64,000 nt of DNA. Origin: Phoebastria nigripes. Its lineage: Eukaryota; Chordata; Aves; Procellariiformes; Diomedeidae. The stretch covers positions 913,311 to 977,310 of the forward strand of contig JAYKAV010000478.1 of assembly GCA_035582835.1 (NCBI GenBank). The letters run 5' to 3'. Below the pieces are notes generated by a model. It saw nothing but the letters and a program-made list of their open reading frames with translations, ran no database searches and had not been told where the DNA came from. The position numbers were made by a program, and so were the translations under genes. Positions 1 to 13,115 of this stretch are shown here, piece after piece (positions within the stretch are counted from its first letter, which is position 1; every line of letters begins with the position of its first letter).

Positions 1-1803
1 CAGCAGATCTTGCACATCTAGACTGGGCACCAGTATTTTTAAATCTGTATATTTAATTGACACATGGTTTGATTCAACCAACCGTTAGAGGCAAAAGGTA
101 ATTTCTGTTTACCGATTAGCCATAATCCTCTTGGTGACATCTGAATATGATGTCTATTTAGCACAAGCATACCCCTTACACTTCTTAAAATGAAAGTTTT
201 CGGAGTCCAAAGGAAACTTTCTTCCTGTTTTGATTTTGAAATTCTGCCTAAGCGTAACTACAGATGTATTGGAGAAGTGGGACAATGGGGTCTTGGAAAA
301 AGAGCAGCTCTGGTACAAGTGTTGAACAGTCTGGTGTATCTGCGCAGTCACTGACCAAGCGGATTGATTTTTCACTTGATGGAAAAGTATTTTGCTTTCT
401 TTCCACTTAAACTCAGTGAGTAAGGGTTTGGGGGTTTTTTTCCTTAATTTATGTTTTTAGTGGGTGATGGCAGCTGAATGAAATTACTGTTCCTTCAAAG
501 TGCTTTGGATCTGCACAAAAGCACTGTAGAAAAATGACAACTATTTTGGATTGTTCTTTTTATCTGTTTAAATGCAGCTGCTAATCTGTAGGAAGTGATG
601 GTATTCCAAATGTGCTCAGTATGAATAAAAAAGATGGACCAGTCTTGTTTAATTCTAAAAATACATAAATAAGGCTGTTACCTTTTCGGCATAGATGGAA
701 ATGGGCAGACAAAAAAGAATTTGGTTCCTACAAGAGCTCAGTTATTCATGCCTAAGCAAATAATACGCTTTAAAATAAGGCTGAAAAGCAAACAAAAATG
801 AAATCACTTTCCTGTTGTCAGACATACAGAAGCAGGCTGTGAGCAAAACTGGGAAGNGTTTTCCTTTAGTCTTGATTCTACATGAGGTGTATACTGGGCT
901 TGTAATCCCAAGGTGCAAGAGAAAATGGTGTTATTTATCTGATTTCCCAGAAATGTAACAAGTACCAATTTGATACTGAGAACTGATTTTTATGCTTCTT
1001 TGAGAGGAGGATTTGGAAGGAATTTTGGTGATAATGGCAGCAACAGTCAGAACTAGCTCTGTGTCCATTCAGTTCTCCATTATCAGTTTTAAGGCATTTT
1101 GACCTAGATGCCACAGTGTTTTAAAGAGAAGTTTGCTAACATTTCTATTCTGAGGGATTCTGCCGAAGCTCATGGGACTGTGTGTGGAGTGTCGAGCTAT
1201 CCATAGGGAGCTTTTTGACTTCTTGTGAATGTGAAAACCAATATTTCCCTGACTTCCTATTACAAAATCGTCTAAAAATAGCAAATTTGTTTAAAGATAT
1301 GCTGCTTATTATAAATAGCNGGTTCTTGGCCACCTAGAAGCCATCCAGTGGCATCCAGCCACCTTGGCCATCCAGTGTTTCACATAAAGGACAGCTATGG
1401 ATAGTTGTCACTCTTGCAGATGTCTGTCTATCCTCTGTTCAAATAATAGAAGAATAACACAACTCTTCCATTTCTAGCTCTTAGATGTTGCGGTTAGGTA
1501 TTAAGACTAATAACACCATATAAATAAATGCCATTTTTAAGGTATAGTTTGGAGATTTCCAGAAGACATTATATTAAAATTAATTTCTCTGAAGCCTGTT
1601 GGCTTTTTTTAGTCTCTTGATACTATGGAAACCTGGTTGCCGGAATGGAGCTATATGAAAAACAGTACTTGTGCCTGGTATTTTAGGGGAGAAAATACAA
1701 TTTCTTTTAATTGCGGGATGTTGCTACAAACCTGCAAAATTACAGGTGAAGGAAAACAGATGAGTTGTTTTAAATGGTGGAGAATTAACTGACAAATTCC
1801 TGT

Positions 1804-1843
1804 TGTTGAGTGCTGCAGTAGAATGTTGAGTGCTGCAGTAGAA
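1804..1843. repeat. Perfect 20-bp tandem duplication
   Basis: The unit tgttgagtgctgcagtagaa occurs twice head to tail (1804-1823 and 1824-1843) without a mismatch. Identity this complete in otherwise diverged intergenic DNA suggests a recent slippage or template-switch event. It could vary in copy number between individuals. Confidence 0.95.
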
Positions 1844-1861
1844 CTACTCTAATAAGTGGAA

Positions 1862-1902
1862 TTTTTCTTTTTCTTTTTTTTTTTTTTCTTTTTCCTTTTT
1901 TC
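1862..1902. repeat. T-rich polypyrimidine tract
   Basis: About 40 bases are almost all T with a few C and end in a CAG. The layout imitates a splice acceptor. No convincing open frame or donor site follows, so it is listed only as a low-complexity tract. Confidence 0.85.
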
Positions 1903-4900
1903 AGGAGGTGTAAGCATCTTACAAGCAGGAGAAATACTATAACGTGGAGTTGCATGTGTGTGTACATGGTTTTTTTATGTATTTATTGCCAGTTTTCTTT
2001 TTCTTGTTCTGAGACTGGCAATCAATTTGTGTGATGCTGAAAAGCTAAGTTCACCTGCTAGTTATGTTTCATGAACCACAAGTCTGTCCAGAGGTCAAAA
2101 GGAAGTTGCTTGACATCTGATAATCACATGCTTCATGAGCAGTAACCTTACCCCCTCTTCCTACCCGTTCCTCCTCCCCACCCAAAATTTCTAGTTTTCT
2201 GAAGAAATAGCTTCATTCGCAGTCTCAAACTATGCAAATACATCTTTGCTATCATCTCCGAATCTGAAAAAGCAAATGAAAACTCTAGAACTTGACATGT
2301 ATTCTATTCATTTAGTTTTCTTGGTAGGTTTTCCTGAAAATCATAATCTTTTAACCTATACTGTGGAATGGGGTTCCTAAGTTTTAGAGGTTTCAGAGGG
2401 GTTAGATAAATCACTTCATGTTGGTATACAGAACAGGCTCCCCACTGCTTTTGTGTGGGTGCTAGTAACTGCAGAAACACTCTTGATTTAGGGAAATTCT
2501 GAACTTTTGAATCTGATCTAGCAGAAGCTCTGCATTCCTTTAATTATTATTTCTTTTGCATTCAATTTCTAGTATGTGTCCTCTATAGAAAGAGTGGTCG
2601 TGGGTTCACATTTAATCCATTAATTACTTAAAAAAGCAGGAGAAGGCTTCCTTCCCTACTCCTTTTCTTATCCTGCTATGGCTGTAGATATAGGAAAAAA
2701 TCACAAACTTCTAACCTACCTCTCAGTCTAATTCGTGTCCTTACACAACATTCGGGTATGTACGAACAGTATAGGGGTCTCTCTTCTATAATAGAAGATA
2801 GAAGTGATCAAAAACAGGGGACACAATGCAACGTAGTTCGATAAATGATCTAGTGAAAAGCTTGCTGATTTAAATAGATGGGAACGTTCACTGCTGGAGG
2901 TATGCTAAGCTTGATCACTGTAAACGGGTGGTCATCCCTCTCAGAGAGCTGCTGTGCTCCTCTGAAGTTATTGTACAACTATGCAGGAGACCAGNGAGAG
3001 AGAAGGTAATGACAGAAGATGGCTTTCCAAGGAATCCCTGCCTTGTTGCGTTCTGCTACATTCAAAGCATTTCCTACAGCTTGCGACTGTGGGACTCAGC
3101 AAATTTATCTAATAAGGAAATTGAAATATACTGTAAATCAGTCAGATTAGAAATAACATTTTATATCCTATTGTAACACTGATATAAATCTTTTCAGAGG
3201 CTCTTGTCTATAACAATAAAGAATAATAATCCTTTATCTCTACTGCTTCATTTTTGCTTCATATATATTCTGGCAATAATTTGGGGAGCTGGATTTCTAG
3301 TTCTCTTCATCTTGTGGAACAAAGTTTTCATTTGTTACAAAAACATTATTTCTCTGTGGTGAGAGTTTTGCCTGGCAGTTTTCAAAATAGAAACTCCTGG
3401 ATAGTCTTCATGGCAAGTGGCAACTTTTCTGTTATGGGGTGCTGGATGTGGTTGGACTTGAAGGTCTCCGAAGGCTTTGCTGAGCAGAGCACTGAAAATT
3501 GTCCTAGCAAATACATCAAAGGTTTAATGGAGTTTTCAAGAATGGGTAAATAGGGTGATAGGGTGAAAGTAGGTAGCTAAATGTATCTTTATTTGCTGAT
3601 GAAGAGAAAATTTAAAAGCATGTATGTACATAAGAAAGAAGTCGTGGAAGAGTTTATTTACAACCTGGAACAAAAAGGGTTGATTCTGGACAAATATCAT
3701 GGTTGTTTAGATACTCACTGGAATAAAGAAGAGAGTTAAGAGAGAATCATGACAATCCTGGGCAGAGTAAGTCGTTGCAGAGATAAACTTCACCATGAAA
3801 TACCCATGATTTACTAGTTTAATAGTTGCTAAAGACTTGGCATTAAAGATGGCAGAAAAGCGTTTTTATAAAGACCGGCTTGGACTTGCACTGATGTCAT
3901 ATAACAAAATGTTGTAACCTTGCATATATTTGATGCCAGCCTACGTGCTAAAATAGGTGAGGAAATGTGTGAAGCTCATGCTTTGTACTCCCAAAAGCAG
4001 GTCTACGAGGCAGATACCAAAGTCCTGCGTTAACTATGTTATATTTTCTTTTAAAGAAATATAAGCTGCAAAATCAAAGAATCCTTTTTCTTTTTTAATT
4101 CACAATATAAATCTCTCTTAGTATTTTTATTGCAAGTCTTTCTTTTAGAATTGTTCTTCTAACAGGCTTTGAACAACTGCTATTGCTTTTAATGGAATCA
4201 ATCCATGGCTTGGCTTTTCAGCACTAGATAGATTTGTGTGAGGCAGTAGTCATTGTTGACAGACTTGTAAGTTGTTAACAGTGCATTTGGTATATTTATT
4301 TACACTGAGGGTTATTATGACTCACTTTAACTGCTAAATTAAAGCGAGAACTGTTTTTAAATGACCAGCAAATCATTTATGGTAAGCATTTTCTTAAAGT
4401 TTCTTGTTAGCTTTTTGTATCTAAATATGCTTTGTTGACTGTGCCTATTACGGAGCTGGCTTTTACAAAAAACGTACAGATTGGGAATTGAATTTAAGAT
4501 GTGTTTTGTCTGTGAGTAGGTATTTGGTTCCCATAATTCCCTGTGCATTTTTAGAATCTGTTTGAGATATTTTAATAGAAATCAAGTGTACACCTAACAA
4601 ATTGGTTGTTCTTCAGAGTTGGAAATGATGTAGGCACCTATTGTCCAAGAATCAAAGACCAGGATTATTCATGCCCAAGTCTCATTCTTCTGCAACTTTT
4701 TTTCCATTTCTTCTCCCTATCCCGTGCAAACCTCTTCAGAAGTGCTGTTCAGTTCTTTAGTCCTTTTGCTTCTTTCTTACGGTGTGGGCCCACCTCTGGG
4801 AGCTTGAACTTGTCCCGTTGGGTCTCCCGAAGGTGTACAGCTGTGTTCTGTTGTGCTTACATAGCATATTGATCGAGGTAGTTTTCTCTAGTTAAGTCTT

Positions 4901-7310
4901 GATCCACCTGTAAAGGTGTTAGAACCTCAGTATTGAGACAAGATGCTTCTCTCTGGCAGCTCTGAAGTTAAGGAAATTGCCCATGTCTCGCCTGGTAGCC
5001 AATAATGCAAAATGGGCTACTGCTGCCATTTTAAGACCTGCAACATGATATCCTTACAAAGTAGTCAGGATAACTTGCAGCATTTGAGAGTTCTGTAAGG
5101 CAGAGTTCCAGCTCTCTGTGTTAATTGTAATTGCCTTATCCAAGTGTTCATGTTTCAGCTGGTTTACTAGAAGTGGAAACATGGGATTCAAAACTTTCCC
5201 ATGATGGGTAAATACTGTGATGGCTACGTGTGGTGGCTGGATCCTCTATGAACTATTCAAATGCACCTAATCTAGCTACGTTAAATCTTGTCATTTAGGC
5301 ACTGACCTTTTTTTTTTTTTCCTCCTTCTTCAAGGGAGATTGAAATGATAGCTAGATTCGTTTCATATAGATTAGGATGTATTAATGTTAATGTTGACTG
5401 TCACTGGAATAGAAAGGCTGTTTAGACAGATTTTTCCATCTCTGAAGGGGTTATGTAGTTGATAAGTTCTTGTGTTTAGCAGTAGAAAACAGGAAGGGTT
5501 TGGAACATAAAGAATGTGAACTGGGACAATGTTACACTGCTGTAAAACTCATTAAAAATACCTTTTGCAAACAGGAATATTGTCAGCTTTCTAACATTAC
5601 AGAGGAATTTTTAATAAGTTAAATTCCTCCTTCATTTGCATACTAACCCAGATCTAATTGCTAGATTACTATTTGAACATCAGCTTGCCTCTCTGTTTAT
5701 TACAAAATATTTGATATTTTAAGTAGTTTTATATACTCTGTTTTGCTGCTTTTATTGTACAAATGAATGTCATTAATCCAATCTAAATTTTTTTACATTT
5801 TATTCTAAAGACCTTTTGATGTAGTGAGGTGTAAGAGCTGTTTAATTTTTATTTTTTTTAGTGATGATTTTATATATCAAAAATGATGCTGCTAGGCAAT
5901 TATCCACCCAGAGAGTTTTCAACACAGTTACTCATAATAAACACCAGATCAGTGACATGACGACAGTTTTTGGTAGATGCATGATTCCGTTCTAAGTATT
6001 GACTTTCAAATTGGCATGATTGTGCAAATCCACATTCTAGAAAATTCTGTTTATTTACAGGAGAGAAGCATATAAAACTAGATGAAGGAAGATACTAGAA
6101 TTAAGGTGAACCCACTTCCAGGGTTACAGCTTTTGCGGCTCACTCAGCAGAACAGAATCGGAGGTTTTTGCTCCCTTGCTCTCAGTAAAAGGTTATATAC
6201 TTGAGTTTAAACTGTTGTAGAAGCCAGCCTGAGTTAAAACAGCTGATGTATAAGCAGGTGAAGGAAATCTGTGCTGTCATTCAACCAGCATGATGCGTAT
6301 TCACACATGGCTCTGCTTTGGAAAATTGCGATTGGAAAAGAGAGGTAGTAAACTTCTATCCTTAGCAGTCGCTTCCTAAGTTAATATAGTCTTACTTAGG
6401 AAGTGTGTGTAACTGCAGTTGAACTACCTAGGGTAACTGAGATTCAGGTTGTTTAAACATTTGCTAATACAGGGTAGGGTTTTGGGGTTGAATTTTTTTT
6501 TTATTATTATTTTTTCACTGAAATACAAAGCAGATGCATCTCACAGTCAGTTTGCTCCATTGCTGTATTGCTTAGATTATTGTTTAAGGTACTAGATTAA
6601 GTTAACGTGCAGGAGCAGCTTTGTTTAAAATGTCTGGCCTATAGCTCAAGGGAAAAGAATACAGCCAGAATATTCTTTCTAAAATGATGAATGCAGTTTG
6701 GATCCTACACACTTCTCCAATACCCTAGGTGGGACTATTTTTCACACTTTTGGAAAGTACTGGGTTTTTAAACAAGCATGTTTGGTTGCCATGAATCACT
6801 TTCTGGTCATTTCCAATGCTACCAGCTTTTAAACTTCCAATTCTTGCATTTTTGTACTTCCAGTGTTCATGATTTTTTCATTATTTTTAAATCCCCAGAT
6901 TTTTTTCTGTCATTATCTTACAAAAATAATACTCATTTAAAAATAAAACTTCTAATTTTCATCTTTAAATATTTTTGTTATAAATCTGTAAAGTAAGGAA
7001 AAAAGACCTAGATGTCTGGTTCTCAACATTTTATTGAAATCTCATGATTGTCTTTTGTTAAATCTTGCTTTTGTTGGGCTCTGGCAATAGGGAGCAATAT
7101 ATATAGCACTTAACCTAATGCCAAACTGTGTTCATATTTTGAGTTGATACTGAGCAATGGCTCAGTAGTATGCTTTATTTTTTTCAGATGTACTTGTTGA
7201 GTCTGTTAGTATTATTGGTGAAAAATCTCATCTTGGCTGGTTTGACAGTTGTCTGGCATTTCTGTCCTTAAAAGGTCTTCATGGAAAAATACCAATGGTT
7301 TGTTGTTTTT

Positions 7311-7337
7311 TTGCTTTGCTTTGTTTTGTTTTGTTTT
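7311..7337. repeat. TTTTG/TTTGC simple repeat
   Basis: A short run of TTTGC units passes into TTTTG units. This is an ordinary low-complexity microsatellite. Confidence 0.85.
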
Positions 7338-9791
7338 CCTTCTAATATTTAAATTTCATCATTTTCTATAGATCAGAAACAGTTTTTTGCCCCCTTCTGA
7401 TTTTGATTTCCGGTCCATAGGGCTCTGAATAGAGAAACACTGCCTTCAATAAAATATGCCATGTTTGCACAGCAATTTCTTTTATTGTTCTGTAATAATA
7501 TCTTTGGAAGAAGTGTCTCTCTTGAATTATTATTTTAATTAGTTTCAATTCACTTTGGTTATTGTTCTCTCCTGTGCATACGGAGAACTGTCTTGTAACA
7601 AAGTTTACTCCGAAAACTGCTCCATTACAATTATAGACATTAAAAAATTACNTATCAGGTCCTCCTGACGCTACTCTCTGCCAACAGAGTAAGATGCTTT
7701 GAAGGTTTATCTTGCCTCAGACACGCTGTTACAAAGCGTCGCCCCACCGGGCTCTCCTGCAGTGCATGCTGCAGACTGGATCTTGGAGGAACTGTGTTCA
7801 GACCCCAACTTTCTCTGTAGTTATGGGAAGGTTCCTGCCTGTCTGGTCTATTTGTATCCTAAATATAAAATGGGATATTTAGTCTGCACGACCTGCAGAG
7901 TTGAGTGTTTGCTTTATCAGGAATTTACATACATCAGCAGGGGTGACTAAAACTGCAGGTAGGCTCAATAAACCTATTACCAAAGGATCCTCCTGGTCTC
8001 TGCAAGCCCTGTCTGTTTCTAGCACAAGCAGGGTTTGATATTATCTGATGCTTTCAATATATATAATCTGTATTTACAAGGTTTTGTAAGATCCAGCAAT
8101 GTCTTACTGCCCTCTACTCATCTTCGATAAGTTAAACTTTGAGTGTTGTACTCTGATTTTGAGTAAGATCCACCAAGTAGTGGATGAACTGCTATCAGAA
8201 AGGCAGAGAGACCAAAAATAGATAAAATGTCATCCCAGCATACTTCTTTTCTTTTGTCAGTCTTTTTGCTGAAGAGAAAAAAAATATCAGGAAAAAAACC
8301 CTTATAAATGTAATCCCAAAAGTTGAAAGAACTGGAGAGAAAACAAGAAAATTGGGAAAAAGTTATTACAATTTTTTTTTTTCCATCAGCGTACTGAGAC
8401 ATTTTGATCTGATGGTTTAACAGACTGTGATATATTTTGTGATGCAGAATATCAAGATATCAATCTGAGCATCAACTGTGTATTTGCAAATTATCAGCTT
8501 GACTGAATGGCTCTGTGGGGTTTTTAGGATATTAGGGGTGGGTGAAGAAAGAAGGGTATACTTAGATCTAGCATTGCAGAAACTAATTTAAAATGTAGCG
8601 TTTACTAAACCTACTATGTAATGTAGAAAATGCATACCAACTTATCTCAAGAAAAAATAAACACCAAAGAAAGGCTGCTTTAAGAAGTTTTCAGTAGGTG
8701 AAGTTTTTTGAATCAGCCTGCATTGCTAAGAGCTATCCAAGTCAAAATAAAGTAGTAAATTTTTCTTCAAAAGATAAAACTATGGCTTCGTAGACAAGAT
8801 TTCTTTCTTAAGGACTCCAAACCACAGCTGGGCTTTAAGCAAGGGCCTGGTTGTCCCAGGTTAGGGACAAAAATGCTCAGAAGACACTTCAGGCAAGCAC
8901 ATAAGTTGGGCTGGATAAATCCAGTCCATGTGTTTCTGCATAAATACTAGTAGGAAGCCAATGGCAGTACATGTTTTGAAAAATTAATCATTTGAAAATT
9001 GTCAGATTTATGGCTGTATATCAAGGCACTGAATCACTCAAGGATCCATCAACAGTAAAATATGTAAGTAAGGCTTGTAACATATTGTTTATGTGTGGAA
9101 AACAGCACAAATCCAGCACTTCCTAATATCTGGGAATTCTGACCAATCTTTAAAAAAAAAAANATTATCTAAATTCCTCATTTTTGAAGGATTTCTTAAA
9201 AAGGTAAAACCGTTGATTGTATTTGTAGAATCCATACTCTCCTTTTATCCTCCCATGTCTTGTCATCTTAATGTTAATGCCAACCGTACCATCTGATTCT
9301 TCTATCAGTTACTATAGATAACCCTGTAGTTCAAGCAGAGATATCCAAATTGGTGCACCTTAGCTCATCGTCGAAATTAGGCTTCAGAACCCGATAGTAT
9401 TCCGAGAGCTGGTATTGAAAAATGAGGGTCCAGCTATGCAGTCCAACTACCTGTGAGAAGTGCTGTCACGTTTCTCAGGTGTTCGGGGTTCCCGGAGACA
9501 TGCAGTCCAGATAGATCCCTTTTCTCTCAGCATTACTAATACCAGTGGTAGCATGAGCTGGATGTAGCTGCTTCAGCTACCATATGTATCCATCTCTTCA
9601 GGCTGTTCATGTTATATGGCAGTTTTGACAGTCTGCCGGGATTTTTCTGAGTAATGCAAGTGGTGGGGAATAATAATATTAACCCCTTTGTATCTCAGCC
9701 AACCACGAGTAGGATTTTGTGGAGCAGAGAGCACTTTGTAACCTCCCCTGCTCACCCTTTCTCCTCCTCTGTGCCCCTCAAAATGTACAGA

Positions 9792-9986
9792 CCATAGAAT
9801 ATCTCAAGTTGGAAGGGACCCATAAGGATCATCGAGTCCAACTCCCTGCTCTTTGCAGGACTACCTAAAACTAAACCATATNANTAAGAGNGTTGTCCAG
9901 ACGCTCCTTGAACTCTGACAGACTTGGTGCCCTGATCACTTCCCACTGTTCCAGTGACTGACCACCCTCTCAGTGAAGAAGTAAGC
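9792..9986 (-). mobile_element. CR1 LINE 3' fragment, minus strand
   Basis: Read on the plus strand, it opens with 'catagaat..ctcaagttggaaggga' and 'atcgagtccaactccctgc'. This is the reverse complement of the avian CR1 tail. It continues into the segment encoding the end of CR1 ORF2, with 'acttcccactgttccagtg' and 'gaccaccctctcagtgaag' as recognisable blocks. CR1 is the dominant non-LTR retrotransposon of birds and inserts as 5'-truncated copies, which matches this length of about 195 bp. Several single N calls and mismatches show it is old and inactive. The far edge near 9986 is approximate. Confidence 0.88.
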
Positions 9987-11859
9987 GTTAGGTAGGCTAT
10001 TTAGGCTATTGCCTATTTAGGCTATCCACCTATTTAGAGAGGTGGATATGGATAAACTTTCTAAGGAGGTGATAGTGTAAAAAAGGAAGATGATACGGTT
10101 CTCCTTCTACATTTTTTCCAGCAATTTGAAAAGATAATATGTGATTCTTTGTTTCCCCCTGTTCTACTTCACTGCCAAGGTCAAATAGGAATGGCAACCA
10201 CAGTGGTTGATGCTGACAGCCTTTCTCCATCTTTGTCTCTCTTGTAGAAGTGAAAGATTTGCAGTAGCAATATAATACAGCACTGCAGGCTTTTTCTTGG
10301 GTGAACCAAAAGCTAATGCTTCCTAACTTCTCCATGGAGTGATTTCCAGATCATCAGAGGACACTAATCCTATACTGAGAGCTGGTGGCTAGGGATGGTT
10401 GAGTTATGGTGACATTATTGACAGCACATCACTGCCTTAAGGGTAAGACAACTGTATTTTGATAAAGGGAGGAGAGAGAAAGCATGAATAAACTGTTGTT
10501 TTCTAATACAGGGAAATGAACACTGGAAAAAAATGCTTATGGGCTTGAATTCCAGGAAAAAAAACGGAAGACCGCAAACACATCTATTTTACTAACACTG
10601 ATGATATGCTAATCAGCTCTATCACATTATGAATGTCTTCATCAAAGATTATTTGAGATCCCTACATAGACCCAGAGAACTTTGCCAGATATCCTTTGCT
10701 GCTTTTCTCTGCTTAGGTTAGTGCCGCTTTACGACATCCAACAGCCTTCCTCCTCTTTTGCCTTCCTTCCTCACCCTTTTACTGGAAGGTGTAAATTTTA
10801 TGCTTAACTGCTGTTAACCGTATTCAGTGTGGGAAAGGAAGGTACATATCGTTGACATGCTGCAACCTCACATAGCATATTGTGTATCAGCCCAGTAGAC
10901 ATGCACGTCCTCAGACTTGTTTGTGAGCTTCCCCGGGCTTCCTGCCTAGGAGCAAACAATACCNCTTAACTAGCTCTCGAGTCGCCACTAATTGAAGCAG
11001 CATAATTATCAAATACTTGGACTGATTCCACATCTGAAATAAAACAGCTGTGTTATAATGTTATGACCAAATTCTTTCACTGTTATATGACCTAATAAAT
11101 TAACGGTTGGGAATCATGCATTTGTGACTCATAGTCTGTCACTAAAATATTCTAATTTCATCAATGGTCTTTTGGATAAATTTCTCTGAATGGGTACTGG
11201 TTTACTTAGTCTGAAAAGAAATGCGGCTGTTTCATGCCACCAGTTCTAAGAGGACTAAGTTAGTGGTCTCTGGTCTACAGAAGAATAGTGAAGAAACTAG
11301 AAAATAATGAAATATTTCTGTAAAGAATTGGCTTTACAGGGGACTGACTGCCTCATCAATTTAGTGAGAGACATAGGCCAGCTCCTGAGAGCTCTCAAAA
11401 TTGTCCTGGGTTGCTGCTCAAGGAGCTGTCTGGATACACTTTATGTAGATTGATTGCTCTGGAGAAAGAGTAATATAGCATATTGCAGACTAACCCTTGC
11501 TACAACAAGCTTAAGGGTGAAAAATTAAACAATTCCATTCTTGCTAAGCAGAAGATTAATATCTTGTTTGCAAAATTATAATTAGGTTAAACTACAAGCG
11601 ATAAAACATTCTTCTGAATTCAACTAAACATGACTTCTCTTCAGCTGTTCAAGTATTTCCATTTGCTTGGAAACTGGAAATTTAGCATCCTTCCATACAG
11701 GTTGGCCTGCCTTAGACACCTTTCAAAACTAGAGAGATGTGCCCTCTTTTTCCTTTCTTTCTTGTTTTTTATCAGGAGCGCAGCCACCAAAAAGGGCAGC
11801 ATAGTTAAATGGCTTCTAAACAATGTCATTTAGAATTAGGAAGTCTTATTTCAAAATTG
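9987..11859. other. Non-coding DNA, nothing recognised beyond the short tandem repeat
   Basis: No exon, RNA gene or high-copy repeat is recognised between the CR1 fragment and the older CR1 relic. The longest frame, 101 codons on the minus strand at 10030-10335, has no recognisable domain or splice context. Confidence 0.55.
9991..10037. repeat. Diverged short tandem repeat (TATTTAGGCTAT-like)
   Basis: Blocks of 'ctatttag' and 'ggctat' recur three times, directly beside the 5'-truncated edge of the CR1 fragment. It may have arisen by slippage at the insertion junction. Confidence 0.6.
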
Positions 11860-13115
11860 GAAATGTGAACAGGGAAGAGAGAAAAGAATTTAAATCCTGC
11901 AGAGTTAAAACTGTAATATGGCTCGCCAAAATAGATCTCGAGGAAGAACTAGCTAGAGGCATAAAATCTCATGATAGATTTTTTTCTTTCAAATCTACCA
12001 GAAATAAGAAGGTCTGCCAGAGGTCAGCAGACCTGAAGGATGATGAACCTATAGAAGGGAGCGCTTTTGAAAGAGAATGCCATAGATGAAAACCTCAGTG
12101 AATTCTTAGCAGTAGTGTTAATTATGGGATACGGCTGCTTCCTCAGGACACTGAAAACAAAGACCAATGGTGGAATTTTGCGTTTTGCTTAGGTCAGTTG
12201 TGGTCTGGCCTGTAGGTCCTTTACCATACCTGTGTCCTGAGGTTCAGGCTCCCGCCTTCCCCCTCGGGTTAGTGCCACATCCACAAGTGATAATTTGGGG
12301 GTGTAGCTGAAAAGTGAAAGAAATAAAAACTGTAGGGTCAGTGATCAGCTTAACCATCAAGAACCACCTAGAAAGCCTCTTGACTGCAGGCACTACCACA
12401 AGATAGCAGTTTACTGTTAGATCAATTTAAGCATAAGCCTACCCTGAGGAGCAATGTCTGGTTTCGTAGACACCATAGAAAGGTTTCATAACTGACTGAC
12501 AAAATGAACAGTAACAAATCATCAGGACAAGGTGATATTCCAAGGGTAACTCAGATATGAAATTTCTGAACAGAAATAGTATCTGTTGCTTATCTGTTGC
12601 AGAGGAATGGGACGTAACAAATGCATTGCTGGTCTTAGAGTTGTAGAAATAACCCTGAGAACTGAACTAGGAAGCTTGTTTCCACTGCCAGAAAGCTGGT
12701 ACTAATGTCACAAAGACTAGAATCACTGGAAATGTGGTTAAAAAAAAGATGAACGTCCAAGAGTCAAAATGGCATTTATAAAGGGAAATAATCATGTGTT
12801 TTGAAGGAGTCGGTGGTTATATGGATAACTACCTTGACTCTTTCAGCTTTGATTTGGATATTCAGAAAGACAAGCTTAAAAAACAGGCTATTGTGTAGTA
12901 AGAGAAAATGACCTCTAACATAAAGGGTAAGAAATAAAGGGTAGAAATAAATGAACAGTTTTCAAAGGAAAAGGAGTGAAGTTTTAGAGGGCTCTGTGCT
13001 GTGAACTGTCCTGTTAAATCTGTACACAAATTATCAGATTTAACCTTAGACATAATTCAAAGACATTAAAGCATTCAGAGCTTACCTAAGGATCTAACAG
13101 GATTTTCAAGCGTTG
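11860..13115 (+). mobile_element. Ancient CR1-type LINE relic (reverse-transcriptase region)
   Basis: Several blocks follow one another in the order expected for ORF2 of an old amniote CR1. 'gaagaactagctagaggcat' is at about 11944. 'accagaaataagaagg' with 'agtgaattctt' is at about 12000-12110. 'aacaaatcatcaggacaagg' is at about 12515. 'tggcatttataaagggaaat' with 'tttgaaggagt' is at about 12770-12810. 'atattcagaaagac' is at about 12860 and 'gggtagaaataaatg' at about 12940. A block at about 13028-13045 stands where the catalytic FADD box should be, but it is degraded. Many indels and stop codons interrupt all frames, and the part at 12180-12460 is not recognisable. It is far more decayed than the other CR1 pieces here. 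Identification is from my memory of CR1 consensus patterns, and the edges are approximate. Confidence 0.72.

Larger units (their letters stand above)
1..9791. other. AT-rich non-coding DNA, no gene recognised
   Basis: No frame in this stretch looks like a real exon. The longest ones are under about 100 codons and resemble no family I know. The sequence is AT-rich with many T and A runs, plus two small repeats listed separately (1804-1843 and 7311-7337). A compact 83-codon open frame at 7699-7950 lies in slightly GC-richer DNA but has no recognisable domain. I see no high-copy repeat until the CR1 fragment at 9792. Confidence 0.6.

Noticed and set aside
1862..1904. T-rich tract ending in CAG, like a splice acceptor; similar tracts at 28782-28796 and 53357-53375
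   Set aside because: None is followed by a credible exon with a donor. T homopolymers ending in CAG are common in this AT-rich DNA.
3440..3475. 'ggttggacttgaaggtctcc', resembling a CR1 tail
   Set aside because: The sequence before and after does not continue as CR1, so this short match is probably chance.
6667..6676. AGAATATTCT, a heat-shock-element-like dimer
   Set aside because: A single palindromic decamer is expected by chance in AT-rich DNA and no promoter is nearby.
7699..7950. 83-codon plus-strand frame in mildly GC-richer DNA
   Set aside because: No recognisable motif, no convincing splice context and no match to any family known to me.
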